A stretch of 63,732 bases of DNA from Nitrospira sp. LK70 (GTDB lineage Bacteria; Nitrospirota; Nitrospiria; Nitrospirales; Nitrospiraceae): the NCBI GenBank assembly GCA_011090425.1, contig PHGD01000011.1:1-63732 (forward strand), written 5' to 3'. The notes under the pieces were generated by a model. The model worked only from the letters and a program-made list of their open reading frames with translations. It ran no database searches and was not told where the DNA came from. Positions 38,035 to 48,036 of the stretch are shown in pieces. Positions within the stretch are counted from its first letter, which is position 1. Every line of letters starts with the position of its first letter. The translations under genes and the position numbers were made by a program.

Positions 38035-39204
38035 ATGTCTGGTTTGACGACTCAGGGCCTGATTTTGCCCGTGGCGGCGGCTGTCCTCAGCTTTACCATC
38101 GATGGCTATGTCGCTTATGCAAGCCATGATGGCCCAGCTGCTGCAGCGATCCATGATCTCTCAGGACAGGGCCACGAGATTCCAGGTCTTTCGTTCCGAG
38201 TATTCATTGATCGAGGGACGAAAGAGGCGGTTAGTGGATTGCTCGAACCGACGCAGGCGGATGCGGCTCTCCAGACAGTGATTGAGACATTCTCCTATCT
38301 GAATCAACATCGGCACAGCTATCCACGGTTCGATGAAGCGGTGAGCAAGTGGATGCTCGATCGCGTCATCATCCAACCGAACGTGCAGAATCATGAAGGA
38401 AAGGTGTTTCCGTTTCTGGTTGTTCGGACGGTGGATCCTGGTCGCGTCAGGTTACTGATCAGTGCGGCGTCGATGAAGGAGCAGGGGTACCTCGGAGCGG
38501 TAGAACAGTTTGCTCCGGTGCTGGCGCGAGAGTTCGAATGGGTGGTCAGCAAAGCGGAGACCGGCCAGAAGCCGAAAACAGGCTCCCGCGAACGAGACCT
38601 TCGGCATGCACCGATTCGAACCGACAAGGAAATCCGAGCCCTCTCGGGTGAAGAGCGGGTACGGCTGCTCCAACAACTATTTGAGACGTACCTGCACACG
38701 GTCGACGACCAACAAAGTTTGGATGGGCAGTCCTACTATGAGATCGGCAACACCATTTTGATTCCACCGAGCCAGCCGGACTCTGCGACGAAGTTTTATG
38801 ATATTCGGGTCCGAGAAGCCTTGCAGCAAATCGTGCGGGAACCGTCGTTTCTCGATCGGATGCCGCTCGCCGTGACAAACCTCCTCAATGGAACCATTTG
38901 GAATGTGACGTTCGTCAAAGTCGACCAACGCGATTGGGCGACAAGAACGAGGGTGCAGTCGGCAGATAAAGCCGTGATGGTCGGTGTGACTGGGCGATCG
39001 GTTCAGCCTGCGGCGATTTTGATCAATCTTCATCGAACGGCAGCCCCCGCCGATCCCTTTTATGCCGATACGAAGGATCTGCCGATGGGCGCGTTGTCTG
39101 GTTTCCAATTGGCGTTGGTCATTGCCAAGGAGATCCAGCAGAACATCATCGAGAAATCACAGACCGGTCACGTCGCACAGGATGCGCTCACGGCACCTCA
39201 ATAG
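38035..39204 (+). CDS. Hypothetical protein upstream of CorA-like gene
   Basis: A 389-residue protein without a recognised family. The N-terminus has a moderately hydrophobic segment (about residues 7-30) that could be a weak signal or anchor. The rest is mixed, with charged helical stretches (EIRALSGEERVRLLQQLFETYLHT). Its stop (TAG, 39202-39204) touches the possible GTG of the next gene, suggesting co-expression. No catalytic motif is visible. Confidence 0.65.
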   Translation: MSGLTTQGLILPVAAAVLSFTIDGYVAYASHDGPAAAAIHDLSGQGHEIPGLSFRVFIDRGTKEAVSGLLEPTQADAALQTVIETFSYLNQHRHSYPRFDEAVSKWMLDRVIIQPNVQNHEGKVFPFLVVRTVDPGRVRLLISAASMKEQGYLGAVEQFAPVLAREFEWVVSKAETGQKPKTGSRERDLRHAPIRTDKEIRALSGEERVRLLQQLFETYLHTVDDQQSLDGQSYYEIGNTILIPPSQPDSATKFYDIRVREALQQIVREPSFLDRMPLAVTNLLNGTIWNVTFVKVDQRDWATRTRVQSADKAVMVGVTGRSVQPAAILINLHRTAAPADPFYADTKDLPMGALSGFQLALVIAKEIQQNIIEKSQTGHVAQDALTAPQ

Positions 39205-41072
39205 TGCCGCGCACAGGAACAGCCCCTTCAGATTCCTCGCTTGTTCTATCGGTGTTGACTCGTATCAGCGATAGACTGTCAACCATTCTTCATCCTCCAA
39301 GTGTCGCCTGTTCTGATCAACCTTATGGTATAAGTTATGATCAAACTCTGCCGAATGGCGGGCAAAGAAATAGCTATCAGGAGCTTGACGGCGGTGATTC
39401 TTCCAACAGTGAAAGGGTCTTCACGTTGTCTGACGTGACAAAGATCGTTCGGCAGTTTCGACAAATTCTGCTCTGGCCCATGCAACTCACGCCCATCCGT
39501 GAGGATGCGGCGATCCAAAAGCACTGGGAGCTCTTACAGGCAGCCAATTCAAGTAATCCCTGGCGGGAGCTGGTCGATGAGTTTACCGGCGATCCTCGTC
39601 AGTTCCAGGAACGACATTACAGCGAGTTCGTGACGTTTCTGCCGTATGTCCAGCGTTTTCTCTATGGAGAAGGAAAGAGAACCAGCTGGGATGTCCATGA
39701 AAAATCTGCCATCCATGTCTTCCGTCGCAACGATATCGCGAAGGTGCGGATGGTATTTCCTGGTCCTCATACGGCGCCTGCGATGTTTACCGTGGCGCAC
39801 GTTGATCTGTATTTCTTCTACGACATCGATGTGGCGATTCTGGTCGTCGAGATCTACGCCGATGATGTGCCGCTCTCGCAGGCGCAGAACTCACTCTTTC
39901 GTTTTGGCCGGTGCTATCCCACCTATTGGGAGCCTGATGGGCACGGTGGCCACTGCCCCAAGCATGTGGAGTGGCTTTCCTCCGAAGGCACGGTGCTCGC
40001 TGTGTCGGACTATGAGCGTCGTGAGAAATATCTCTCGTTCGTCTGCCGGCATCGGTCGCTCAGTCTCGCCGCTCACTGGGAGTTCCTGCTCGAACCGCTG
40101 GTGCTGCACCATTCAGAAAAAGCAGGGCCGATTCGGTACCGACAGATCGAGTATCATCTGATGCCGGTCATGGCGTATCTTACCCTGGACGATCCGGGGG
40201 CACTGACTCGGGGAGAGTTCGCACGAGCGGGATTGGCGGCGGCACCGGGCAGATCCGACACGTTGCCTTTTTCGGAGCATTATCTCAGTGACTTTGAAGA
40301 ACGCTATTGTTACGACCGGTATTGGAACGGGCAGGGGAGGAATCCTGCAGGAACCCGTTTCATGTGTACCGGTCGCGTGTTTACGATGGTGGGAGAGGCC
40401 GGAGAACCGGTGTTTGAGGATCGCAAGACCAATCTGGAGCAGTTCCGTCACGAATATTTTCTGATGTTTTTGATCCCGCATTTTCACAAGGCTGCTCTGT
40501 TGATGCTGACCAATCGCCTGGTGGAGGCGATGAACCAGCTCGATCCCACGAAGCTCGATTCGGTCAGGCAGTTCCGCCGCGTCATTCGCCAAACGCTCGG
40601 CATCTTTCTACGGTTCACACATCGCTACTGGTCGCATCAGATTTCGGATCATGGACAGGTGAAGGATCTCTATCGGATGATCAGTGAACACTTGGGTACC
40701 GGGCGACTCTATGAGGAGCTTCGGTCGGAACTGGAGGATATGAGTCAATACCTCGACAGCGATGCATTACGTCGGCAAGGTGAAACCATGGTCCGCTTGA
40801 CCGTCGTGGCCACGGTCGGCTTGATCGGCGTGGCGACGACCGGAGTGCTCGGCATGAATCTGTTCGCACTGGGGGAAGAGCCGATGATGATGCGGGTTGT
40901 CTATTTCCTGCTGGTCCTGATTCCCGTCGTCGCCGTGACGCTCTATACCGTCTTGAAGTCCAGACGTTTGTCGGATTTTCTGGAGGCCCTTGCAGCGGAG
41001 CATCGGTCGTCCAGAGAGAAACTAGCGGCCATCCTGACAGTGTGGAAGGCCAAACATGGACGGGATTCCTAA
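39204..41072 (+). CDS. Large CorA-like divalent cation transporter homologue
   Basis: This frame encodes up to 622 residues. The C-terminus has two membrane segments, the first ending with GVLGMNLFALG, the GMN motif that marks CorA-family magnesium/divalent channels. The long region before it (over 500 residues) is much bigger than in CorA (about 240) and contains many Tyr/Trp/His residues and a C-x-C-rich-free middle. The start is uncertain: GTG at 39204 overlaps the previous stop, and later starts are possible. The preceding unknown gene may be a partner. Confidence 0.75.
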   Translation: MPRTGTAPSDSSLVLSVLTRISDRLSTILHPPSVACSDQPYGISYDQTLPNGGQRNSYQELDGGDSSNSERVFTLSDVTKIVRQFRQILLWPMQLTPIREDAAIQKHWELLQAANSSNPWRELVDEFTGDPRQFQERHYSEFVTFLPYVQRFLYGEGKRTSWDVHEKSAIHVFRRNDIAKVRMVFPGPHTAPAMFTVAHVDLYFFYDIDVAILVVEIYADDVPLSQAQNSLFRFGRCYPTYWEPDGHGGHCPKHVEWLSSEGTVLAVSDYERREKYLSFVCRHRSLSLAAHWEFLLEPLVLHHSEKAGPIRYRQIEYHLMPVMAYLTLDDPGALTRGEFARAGLAAAPGRSDTLPFSEHYLSDFEERYCYDRYWNGQGRNPAGTRFMCTGRVFTMVGEAGEPVFEDRKTNLEQFRHEYFLMFLIPHFHKAALLMLTNRLVEAMNQLDPTKLDSVRQFRRVIRQTLGIFLRFTHRYWSHQISDHGQVKDLYRMISEHLGTGRLYEELRSELEDMSQYLDSDALRRQGETMVRLTVVATVGLIGVATTGVLGMNLFALGEEPMMMRVVYFLLVLIPVVAVTLYTVLKSRRLSDFLEALAAEHRSSREKLAAILTVWKAKHGRDS

Positions 41073-41244
41073 CCTCGATCGATCTAGTCGAATTCAAAGC
41101 AGCACGATCAGGTTGTCCCGCTCTTTCAAGCTATGTATCGGATAAGGACTCTGGTCGCCTTACCAAGCCAGGCGTTAACCGCCTATAGCAGAGGTCGCCC
41201 ATGAATGAATTCCAGAAGTCCTAGCTCGTTCCGACTTCGAACGC

Positions 41245-41274
41245 TTGACAGGTTTTGGGTATTTTCAGTAGGAT
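41245..41274 (+). promoter_or_regulatory. Probable promoter of the pyr operon
   Basis: TTGACA at 41245-41250 (perfect -35) and TAGGAT at 41269-41274 (-10) are separated by 18 bp. Transcription would begin near 41281, giving a leader of about 140 nt that contains the PyrR hairpin, leader ORF and terminator described separately. Confidence 0.65.
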
Positions 41275-41289
41275 ACTGAAACCTTTAAT

Positions 41290-41309
41290 GCTCATCCAGT
41301 GAGGTGAGC
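41290..41309 (+). promoter_or_regulatory. PyrR-type binding hairpin in the pyr leader
   Basis: The RNA can fold as GCTCA-T-CC-AGTGA-GG-TGAGC: a lower stem GCTCA/TGAGC, an unpaired U, a CC/GG pair and an AGUGA loop. This matches the known PyrR anti-antiterminator binding loop (UCCAGAGAGG type). It lies directly before a Shine-Dalgarno (41310-41315), so PyrR bound with UMP could block that ribosome site. Confidence 0.7.
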
Positions 41310-41321
41310 AAGGAGCCTATC

Positions 41322-41417
41322 ATGAATTTTGCTCCGGCCATGGCCGGTGACAAAGCAACCTTCTCACAATGGCGATGTGAGAAGGTTTTTTTATGTCCAG
41401 ATTCGACAAGAATCTGA
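41322..41417 (+). CDS. Leader peptide of the pyr operon (31 codons)
   Basis: An ATG at 41322 follows AAGGAG (41310-41315) with 6-nt spacing and opens a 31-codon frame (start MNFAPAMAGDKATFSQW) ending at TGA 41415-41417. The intrinsic terminator (41357-41392) lies wholly inside this frame, and the stop is 18 nt before the pyrR ATG (or abuts a TTG at 41418). A ribosome translating it would prevent the terminator from folding. The peptide itself probably has no function. The 5' part includes a 14-bp palindrome (CCGGCCATGGCCGG, 41334-41347). Confidence 0.65.
   Translation: MNFAPAMAGDKATFSQWRCEKVFLCPDSTRI
41357..41392 (+). terminator. Intrinsic terminator (attenuator) in the pyr leader
   Basis: A 12-bp perfect stem (AACCTTCTCACA with TGTGAGAAGGTT) has a 7-nt loop and five further T. 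Placed between the promoter and pyrR, it is a transcription attenuator. Control probably combines PyrR binding upstream and translation of the leader ORF through the hairpin. Confidence 0.88.
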
Positions 41418-42002
<585 letters not shown>

Positions 42003-42015
42003 AGCGGAGGTTTCC

Positions 42016-42939
42016 ATGAGTCTCAAGCGCAAAGATTTGCTGAGTCTCGCTCCGTTGTCCGTGGATGAGATCATGCTTGTCCTGGACACGACGGATTCCT
42101 TCAAGGAAGTGACCGGGCGGGAAATCAAAAAAGTGCCGGCTCTCCGCGGTAAAACCGTCGTGAATCTCTTTTTTGAACCAAGCACGAGAACCCGCACGTC
42201 CTTTGAGCTGGCGGCCAAGCGTCTGAGCGCTGACGTGATCAACTTTTCTCCGTCCTCCAGCAGCGTGGTGAAGGGCGAAACATTACTTGACACCGCTCGG
42301 AATATTGAAGCGATGCAGGCGGACATCATCGTCCTCCGTCACTCTTCGGCCGGAGCTGCTGAAACGCTGGCGAACGGCGTCAAGTCGTCTGTCATAAACG
42401 CAGGTGATGGATGGCATGAACACCCCACGCAAGCGTTGCTCGACCTGTACACAATCCGGCAACGAGGGATGAATTTCCGTGGATTGCGCGTCGCGATCGT
42501 CGGCGATGTGTCGCACAGCCGAGTGGCTCGGTCGAATATGTATGCGCTCATCAAACTCGGTGCCGAAGTGCGCTTGGTAGGACCGCCGACGATGATCCCG
42601 CGTGGGGTGGAAAAACTGGGAGCGAAGGTCTACTACGACATGGATGAAGGGCTGCGCGATGCCCATGTCATTATGATGCTTCGGCTGCAGCTGGAGCGGC
42701 AGGGACGCGCGCAGTTTCCTACGATTCGAGAGTACTCGAGGCTCTACGGTTTGACCGCCGAGCGAGTACGGCTGGCGGACTCCGGTGCCATCGTCATGCA
42801 CCCAGGACCGATCAATCGAGGAGTGGAAATCGCTCCGGATGTCGCCGATAGCTTATCCTCGGTGATTCTCGATCAAGTGGCGAACGGCGTGGCGGTGCGT
42901 ATGGGAATTCTCTACCTCATGTCGGGAGCGAATTTGTGA
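42016..42939 (+). CDS. pyrB: Aspartate carbamoyltransferase catalytic subunit
   Basis: This 307-residue protein shows the carbamoyl-phosphate motif [12 protein letters not shown] and the aspartate-binding [11 protein letters not shown] loop, with [11 protein letters not shown] near the C-terminus. It makes carbamoyl aspartate. No pyrI regulatory subunit is present, as in organisms with PyrR control. It starts behind GGAGG and is followed by pyrC after 116 bp. Confidence 0.96.
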   Translation: MSLKRKDLLSLAPLSVDEIMLVLDTTDSFKEVTGREIKKVPALRGKTVVNLFFEPSTRTRTSFELAAKRLSADVINFSPSSSSVVKGETLLDTARNIEAMQADIIVLRHSSAGAAETLANGVKSSVINAGDGWHEHPTQALLDLYTIRQRGMNFRGLRVAIVGDVSHSRVARSNMYALIKLGAEVRLVGPPTMIPRGVEKLGAKVYYDMDEGLRDAHVIMMLRLQLERQGRAQFPTIREYSRLYGLTAERVRLADSGAIVMHPGPINRGVEIAPDVADSLSSVILDQVANGVAVRMGILYLMSGANL

Positions 42940-43055
42940 GTCTGATGACCTGACGATCTGTCGAGTGAGTGAGCCATTGGTCGAGCTTGAATCGAGCGAA
43001 TTACTGCACAGCTCATCAGAGCAACAGCTTCTGCCAATTTTAGAGAGGGCTTATC

Positions 43056-44342
43056 GTGTCGATTCTGATTAAAGGTGGTCGCATCATTGACCCAGGCCGG
43101 TTTGTCGGAGTTGGCGATGTGGTAATCGAGAACGGGAAGATTGCTGCTGTGGGTCGGAATCTTCCGGCACCGGCCGGTGGCAGGGCCATTCACGCCAATG
43201 GGAAGCTTGTGATGCCGGGGTTCGTCGATCTGCACGTCCATTTTCGCGAGCCGGGGTTCGAGTACAAAGAAACCATTCAGAGCGGCAGTGCTGCGGCCGT
43301 TGCGGGTGGATTTACGACGGTCTGTTGCATGCCCAACACGAACCCGGTGAACGACAATCAAGCCGTCACCGAGTTCATCTTGGAACGAGCGCGGTTGGCC
43401 GGCCTCGCAAATGTGCTGCCGGTCGGCGCCATCACAAAAGGATCGGAAGGGAAGGAACTGGCGGAGATCGGGGACCTACGACGGTCCGGCTGTGTCGCCC
43501 TCTCGGACGATGGTAAGCCTGTGATGAACAGCCTGGTGATGCGGCGAGCGATGGAATATGCCTTGGCATTCGATCTGACGGTCGTCGACCATTGCGAAGA
43601 TCTGCATCTGGCGGAAGGCGGCTGTATGAATGAGGGCTTGGTCTCGACCGAGCTGGGATTGCCTGGTATCCCAGCTGCGGCGGAGGATGTGATGGTGGCG
43701 CGGAATCTCTCCCTTTCGGAGCTGACGGGAGCTCGACTGCATCTTGCACACATCAGTACAGCCGGGTCCGTCAGGATGGTGCGGGAGGCGAAAGCCCGCG
43801 GGATCCAGGTGACGGCGGAAGCCTGTCCTCACCACTTTCTGCTGACGGAAGAACTGGTGCGTGGCTACAACACTCACGCGAAGATGAACCCTCCCTTGCG
43901 CACCTGGGCGGATGTCCAGGCGATCAAGGAAGGATTGCGGGACGGCACGATCGATGTGATTGCGACCGACCATGCGCCTCATGCCACGCAAGAGAAACAG
44001 CAGGATTTTACCGAGGCACCGTTCGGAATCGTTGGCCTTGAGACGGCGTTGCCGCTGACATTGGGGCTGGTAGAGGAAGAGGTTCTGTCACTGGAACAAG
44101 CGGTCCAGAAACTGACCTCGGCTCCGGCTGCGGCATTCGGGCTCCAAAAAGGAACGATGACGGTTGGTGCAGATGCCGATGTCGTCATCGTTGATCAGCA
44201 GGAACAGTGGGAAGTCGATCCGTCCAAGTTCCGATCCAAGAGCCGCAATACGCCCTTTGTGGGGTGGAAGGTGAAAGGTCGAGTGAAGACAACCATTGTA
44301 GGCGGCAAGGTGGTGTTCGAAACCGCTCCGGTGGAGCGGTAG
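43056..44342 (+). CDS. pyrC: Dihydroorotase
   Basis: This 428-residue class I dihydroorotase has the zinc motif DLHVHFREPG near residue 60, later His residues in VDHCED and LAHISTAGS, and the catalytic Asp in ATDHAPH. It cyclises carbamoyl aspartate to dihydroorotate. The start is GTG behind GAGAGGG. In some bacteria this class forms a complex with PyrB. Confidence 0.96.
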   Translation: MSILIKGGRIIDPGRFVGVGDVVIENGKIAAVGRNLPAPAGGRAIHANGKLVMPGFVDLHVHFREPGFEYKETIQSGSAAAVAGGFTTVCCMPNTNPVNDNQAVTEFILERARLAGLANVLPVGAITKGSEGKELAEIGDLRRSGCVALSDDGKPVMNSLVMRRAMEYALAFDLTVVDHCEDLHLAEGGCMNEGLVSTELGLPGIPAAAEDVMVARNLSLSELTGARLHLAHISTAGSVRMVREAKARGIQVTAEACPHHFLLTEELVRGYNTHAKMNPPLRTWADVQAIKEGLRDGTIDVIATDHAPHATQEKQQDFTEAPFGIVGLETALPLTLGLVEEEVLSLEQAVQKLTSAPAAAFGLQKGTMTVGADADVVIVDQQEQWEVDPSKFRSKSRNTPFVGWKVKGRVKTTIVGGKVVFETAPVER

Positions 44343-44346
44343 AACT

Positions 44347-44865
44347 GTGCGACGACTGCCCCGCTGGGGGATGGTTGGGTGTCTTACGCTTGAGTGGGTT
44401 GCGCTCGCCGTCTGGGTCGGAGGCATGGTCGTACTGAGCGGAGCGGTGATCCCGGCCGTATTCAATACATTCGGAGGACAGGATTCCGGAGGCATGTTTT
44501 TGACCCGGGCGTTCGAAGGGTATCATCGTTTTGTCATCGGCGCCGGTGCCATCCTCTGTGCTACACTCTGCTACCGCCGGTGGAGCGGAGATCCGATCCT
44601 TGACGTCGGTTGGAGTGAGATGATCGTACTGGCAGTCATGGTAGCGATTGCCGGGCTCATCATCGCGGTTCTCCATCCAAACGCCGCAGCTCTTCAAACG
44701 CAGGCGTTCGCCACGAAGGACGAGACGGTCAAGAAGGCAGCTTTGGAAGCGTTGTTTCGCGTGCTCATGCCGATTCGATCGTTGTATATGCTCAACCTGC
44801 TATTGGGGCTCGTACTGATCGGCATCAAGGTGAACCGCTCGCTCCATCTGGATGGAAGACTGTGA
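44347..44865 (+). CDS. DUF4149 membrane protein
   Basis: This 172-residue protein has four predicted membrane segments and family features ([20 protein letters not shown] at the N-terminus and a short His/Asn-containing loop [10 protein letters not shown]). The DUF4149 family (TMEM205-like) is of unknown function. It sits between pyrC and carA, with a GTG start 4 bp after pyrC and a 4-bp overlap with carA, so it is translated as part of the pyr operon. Confidence 0.8.
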   Translation: MRRLPRWGMVGCLTLEWVALAVWVGGMVVLSGAVIPAVFNTFGGQDSGGMFLTRAFEGYHRFVIGAGAILCATLCYRRWSGDPILDVGWSEMIVLAVMVAIAGLIIAVLHPNAAALQTQAFATKDETVKKAALEALFRVLMPIRSLYMLNLLLGLVLIGIKVNRSLHLDGRL

Positions 44866-46034
44866 AAAAAGCGATATTGGCACTGGCGGATGGAAGGGTT
44901 TTCGAGGGCCGCGCTCTCGGTTATGAGGGTGAAACGGTCGGTGAAGTCGTGTTTAACACGGCCATGACCGGTTATCAGGAGGTACTGACCGACCCGTCGT
45001 ACAAAGGGCAGATCATCACGATGACCTGTCCCCATATCGGCAACTATGGGATCACACCTGAAGATGTGGAATCCCGTCGAGCCTGGGCAGAAGGGTTCGT
45101 CGTCATGGAAGCCAGCCGTCTTGTCAGCAACTGGCGGAGCCGGCAAACCCTTCAGGAATCATTGAATGAAGCCAAGATCGTCGCGATCGAAGGAATCGAT
45201 ACGAGAGCCTTGACAAGGCACTTGCGCGAGCATGGATCACAGCAGGGAATCATCAGCCACCTCGATCTGGATCATGAGCGGGCGGTCGGGCGTGCCGGAC
45301 AAGCTCTCGGCATTATTGGTCGAGATTTGGTTGCCGAGGTTTCCTGTGCAGGCCGGTATGACTGGACGACGGGGACGGGCGATTGGACGCCGTCGGCATA
45401 CAGTCGGGAACGTGGAACGTCCAAGCCTCGGCGAGTAGTGGCCTATGATTTCGGGATTAAACACAATATCTTGCGGCGATTGGTGGATGTCGGCTGTCAG
45501 GTCACGGTGGTGCCTGCCGCAACCTCGGCTGCCGAAGTCGAAGCACTCAAACCTGACGGCATTTTTCTCTCGAACGGTCCAGGCGATCCGGAGGGCCTTC
45601 CCTATGCCGCGAAGGCAATGGAAAAACTGATCGGTCGCTATCCGATCTTCGGCATTTGTTTGGGCCATCAGATTCTCTGCTTGGCCTTCGGCCTCAAGAT
45701 CTATAAGCTGAAATTCGGTCACCATGGCGCGAATCATCCCGTGATGGATCTTCGGACGAGAAAAGTCGAGATAACGTCCCAGAACCATAATTTCGCTGTG
45801 CAGGGTCCCACATCGTTCCTTGGTGTACCGAAGTTACCGCCCGTGATCGACACCCGCTATGGAAAATTGTCGCTCACCCATGTCAGTTTGAACGACTACT
45901 CGATCGAGGGGATGGCCTGTCTGGACCATCCGGTCTTCTCGGTGCAGTATCACCCGGAAGCGGCACCTGGCCCTCATGATGCCGCCTATTTGTTCGATGA
46001 ATTCATGCAACTTATGGAGAAACATCATGCGTAA
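44862..46034 (+). CDS. carA: Carbamoyl-phosphate synthase small subunit
   Basis: This 390-residue glutaminase subunit has the class I amidotransferase triad (Cys in [10 protein letters not shown], His and Glu in [11 protein letters not shown]). It supplies ammonia to CarB. It starts with GTG overlapping the DUF4149 gene and overlaps sppA by 8 bp. The large subunit is encoded two genes downstream. Confidence 0.97.
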   Translation: MKKAILALADGRVFEGRALGYEGETVGEVVFNTAMTGYQEVLTDPSYKGQIITMTCPHIGNYGITPEDVESRRAWAEGFVVMEASRLVSNWRSRQTLQESLNEAKIVAIEGIDTRALTRHLREHGSQQGIISHLDLDHERAVGRAGQALGIIGRDLVAEVSCAGRYDWTTGTGDWTPSAYSRERGTSKPRRVVAYDFGIKHNILRRLVDVGCQVTVVPAATSAAEVEALKPDGIFLSNGPGDPEGLPYAAKAMEKLIGRYPIFGICLGHQILCLAFGLKIYKLKFGHHGANHPVMDLRTRKVEITSQNHNFAVQGPTSFLGVPKLPPVIDTRYGKLSLTHVSLNDYSIEGMACLDHPVFSVQYHPEAAPGPHDAAYLFDEFMQLMEKHHA

Positions 46035-46977
46035 TCGCCTCGTCACGGGCATGATCGGACTGTTGCTGTCAGGCTGCACCTTCAATTTCCCGCTGTTCCC
46101 TGGCCCAGGGCCTCTGCAAGAGACTCAGGTCGACGGGACCGGCAAAGCAAAAGTGCTGTTGATCGAAATTTCCGGAATGATTAGTTCTCAAGATAACGAG
46201 GGATTTCGGGCGACTCCCAGTATGATTGCGAGTGTGAAGGAACAACTGACGCGAGCGGCTAAGGACGAGAAGGTCAAAGCCGTTGTGCTTCGCATCAATT
46301 CGCCTGGGGGAACGGTGACGGCGTCGGATATCATTTATCACGAGCTGAAAACGTTCAAGGCCAGTCGCAAAATCCCCATCATTGCATCCATCATGGATCT
46401 GGGCACATCAGGGGGCTACTATATCGCCGCGGCGGCGGACCAGGTACTGGCGCATCCTTCGTCCGTTACCGGCAGCATCGGCGTGATTATGCTTACGGTC
46501 AACGCGCGAGGGCTGTTGGAGAAAGTGGGGGTGGAGGCGACGGCGGTGACATCGGGCCCTCGCAAGGATATGGGTTCGCCGTTTCGAACCATGACGACCG
46601 AGGAACGGGCCATCTTCCAAGGATTGATCGATTCGTTTTATCAACGGTTTTTGAACATCGTGCAGGAGGGTCGGGCCAATTTGCAGATGGAGCAGATCAA
46701 ACGGTTGGCCGATGGACGAATCTATACAGGCGAACAGGCCAAAGCGGCTGGTTTGGTCGATGAGATCGGCTACCTCGAAGACGCGATCGCAATGGCCAAG
46801 AAAAAGGCCGGCCTGACGGACGCCCGAGTCGTGACGTACATACGACCGGGTGAATACTCCAACAACGTGTATTCCAAGGTATTGGCGCCCAGTAGGCTTG
46901 CCGGTCTTGCCGATCTCGACCTCATGTCATTTGTCCGAGGAGGAACCCCCCAATTCATGTATTTGTGGATGCCCTAG
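46027..46977 (+). CDS. sppA: Signal peptide peptidase SppA-type (S49) lipoprotein
   Basis: This 316-residue protein has a lipobox (LLLSGC) and the S49 serine protease core: [14 protein letters not shown] and the nucleophile region [16 protein letters not shown], then SVTGSIGVI. SppA cleaves leftover signal peptides in the membrane. The ATG at 46027 lies inside the end of carA, so it is translated with the pyr operon. Confidence 0.9.
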   Translation: MRNRLVTGMIGLLLSGCTFNFPLFPGPGPLQETQVDGTGKAKVLLIEISGMISSQDNEGFRATPSMIASVKEQLTRAAKDEKVKAVVLRINSPGGTVTASDIIYHELKTFKASRKIPIIASIMDLGTSGGYYIAAAADQVLAHPSSVTGSIGVIMLTVNARGLLEKVGVEATAVTSGPRKDMGSPFRTMTTEERAIFQGLIDSFYQRFLNIVQEGRANLQMEQIKRLADGRIYTGEQAKAAGLVDEIGYLEDAIAMAKKKAGLTDARVVTYIRPGEYSNNVYSKVLAPSRLAGLADLDLMSFVRGGTPQFMYLWMP

Positions 46978-47061
46978 TGAGTGAGGGGTCGATCGCATGA
47001 CTGATGGTAGGATGACTGACAGTGTGACGCATGATGATCGGCTTGAACCTAACGATCTAGG

Positions 47062-48018
47062 ATGATACGGCCGGCGGATCAGGAGGTCAACGGACTGTTC
47101 TCAACACCCATTGATCGTCGTGCCTTGCTTCTGCATGGGGTTCGAGAAATGCTTAAGCTGGCTTGCGCGGTGGGTCTTGGAGCGGGCGGCGTGGTTTCGA
47201 CTCTAGCGGGATGTGTCCGCGCACCGGGAACGGCGCGCGATCAATTCATCTATATCTCTGAGGAGAAAGAAATTGAGATGGGCATCAGCGCCTATCATGA
47301 GTTGCTGCGCAAAGCTCCGCTGAGTGATGACATCGAGGTGAACGAGATGGTCAACCGTGTCGGCCAGCGGATTGCGGCGGTTGCCAAGAAACCAGAGTAT
47401 CAGTGGGAGTTTGCCATCATAAGGGACGACCGCATGATCAATGCCTTCGCATTGCCCGGCGGCAAGGTCGCGGTCTTCACAGGAATCTTGAAAATCACGA
47501 AGAACGAAGACGGGTTAGCAACGGTGATCGGTCATGAGGTCGCGCATGCGCTCCAACGCCACGGAGCGGAGCGATACAGCCGAAGCATCCTTGAAACGAT
47601 CGGCCAAGTCGGTGCGCTGGCGGCGGGAGCCGCGGTCGGACGCCCGGATGCGGCGATCGCCGCGATGAGCGCCTATGGAGTCGGAGTTTCCTTGCCGTTC
47701 GGGAGAAGACAGGAATCCGAGGCCGACTACATCGGACTCAAATTGATGGCGCAGGCCGGCTTTGACCCTCGGGAAGCAGTACCCTTTTGGGAGCGGATGA
47801 GTGGGTGTCCCAGGCAGATGATCGATAAGGTCTGTTTTCGATCGCAGCATAATATCCCGGAGTTTCTTTCCACACATCCCTCCGATCTGTCGCGTATCAA
47901 TCAAATTGAAGCCTGGCTACCGGAGGCGATGAAGTACTACCATGCGACGCAGAGGGACGAAGAACCCAGGTCGACCCCCTATCAACCTCCGATCGGACCC
48001 ATGCTCCCATCCAGCTGA
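47062..48018 (+). CDS. M48-family zinc metalloprotease, lipoprotein-like
   Basis: This 318-residue protein has the motif VIGHEVAHALQRHGAER with a third ligand in RRQESEADYIGLKLM. The N-terminus (IDRRALLLHGVREMLKLACAV) has an Arg-Arg pair and a hydrophobic stretch ending STLAGC, a lipoprotein signal with possible Tat features. Related Oma1/LoiP-type proteins act in envelope quality control. It lies between sppA and carB, with a TAG 19 bp before carB. Confidence 0.9.
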   Translation: MIRPADQEVNGLFSTPIDRRALLLHGVREMLKLACAVGLGAGGVVSTLAGCVRAPGTARDQFIYISEEKEIEMGISAYHELLRKAPLSDDIEVNEMVNRVGQRIAAVAKKPEYQWEFAIIRDDRMINAFALPGGKVAVFTGILKITKNEDGLATVIGHEVAHALQRHGAERYSRSILETIGQVGALAAGAAVGRPDAAIAAMSAYGVGVSLPFGRRQESEADYIGLKLMAQAGFDPREAVPFWERMSGCPRQMIDKVCFRSQHNIPEFLSTHPSDLSRINQIEAWLPEAMKYYHATQRDEEPRSTPYQPPIGPMLPSS

Positions 48019-48036
48019 TCCAACCCCATACACACG

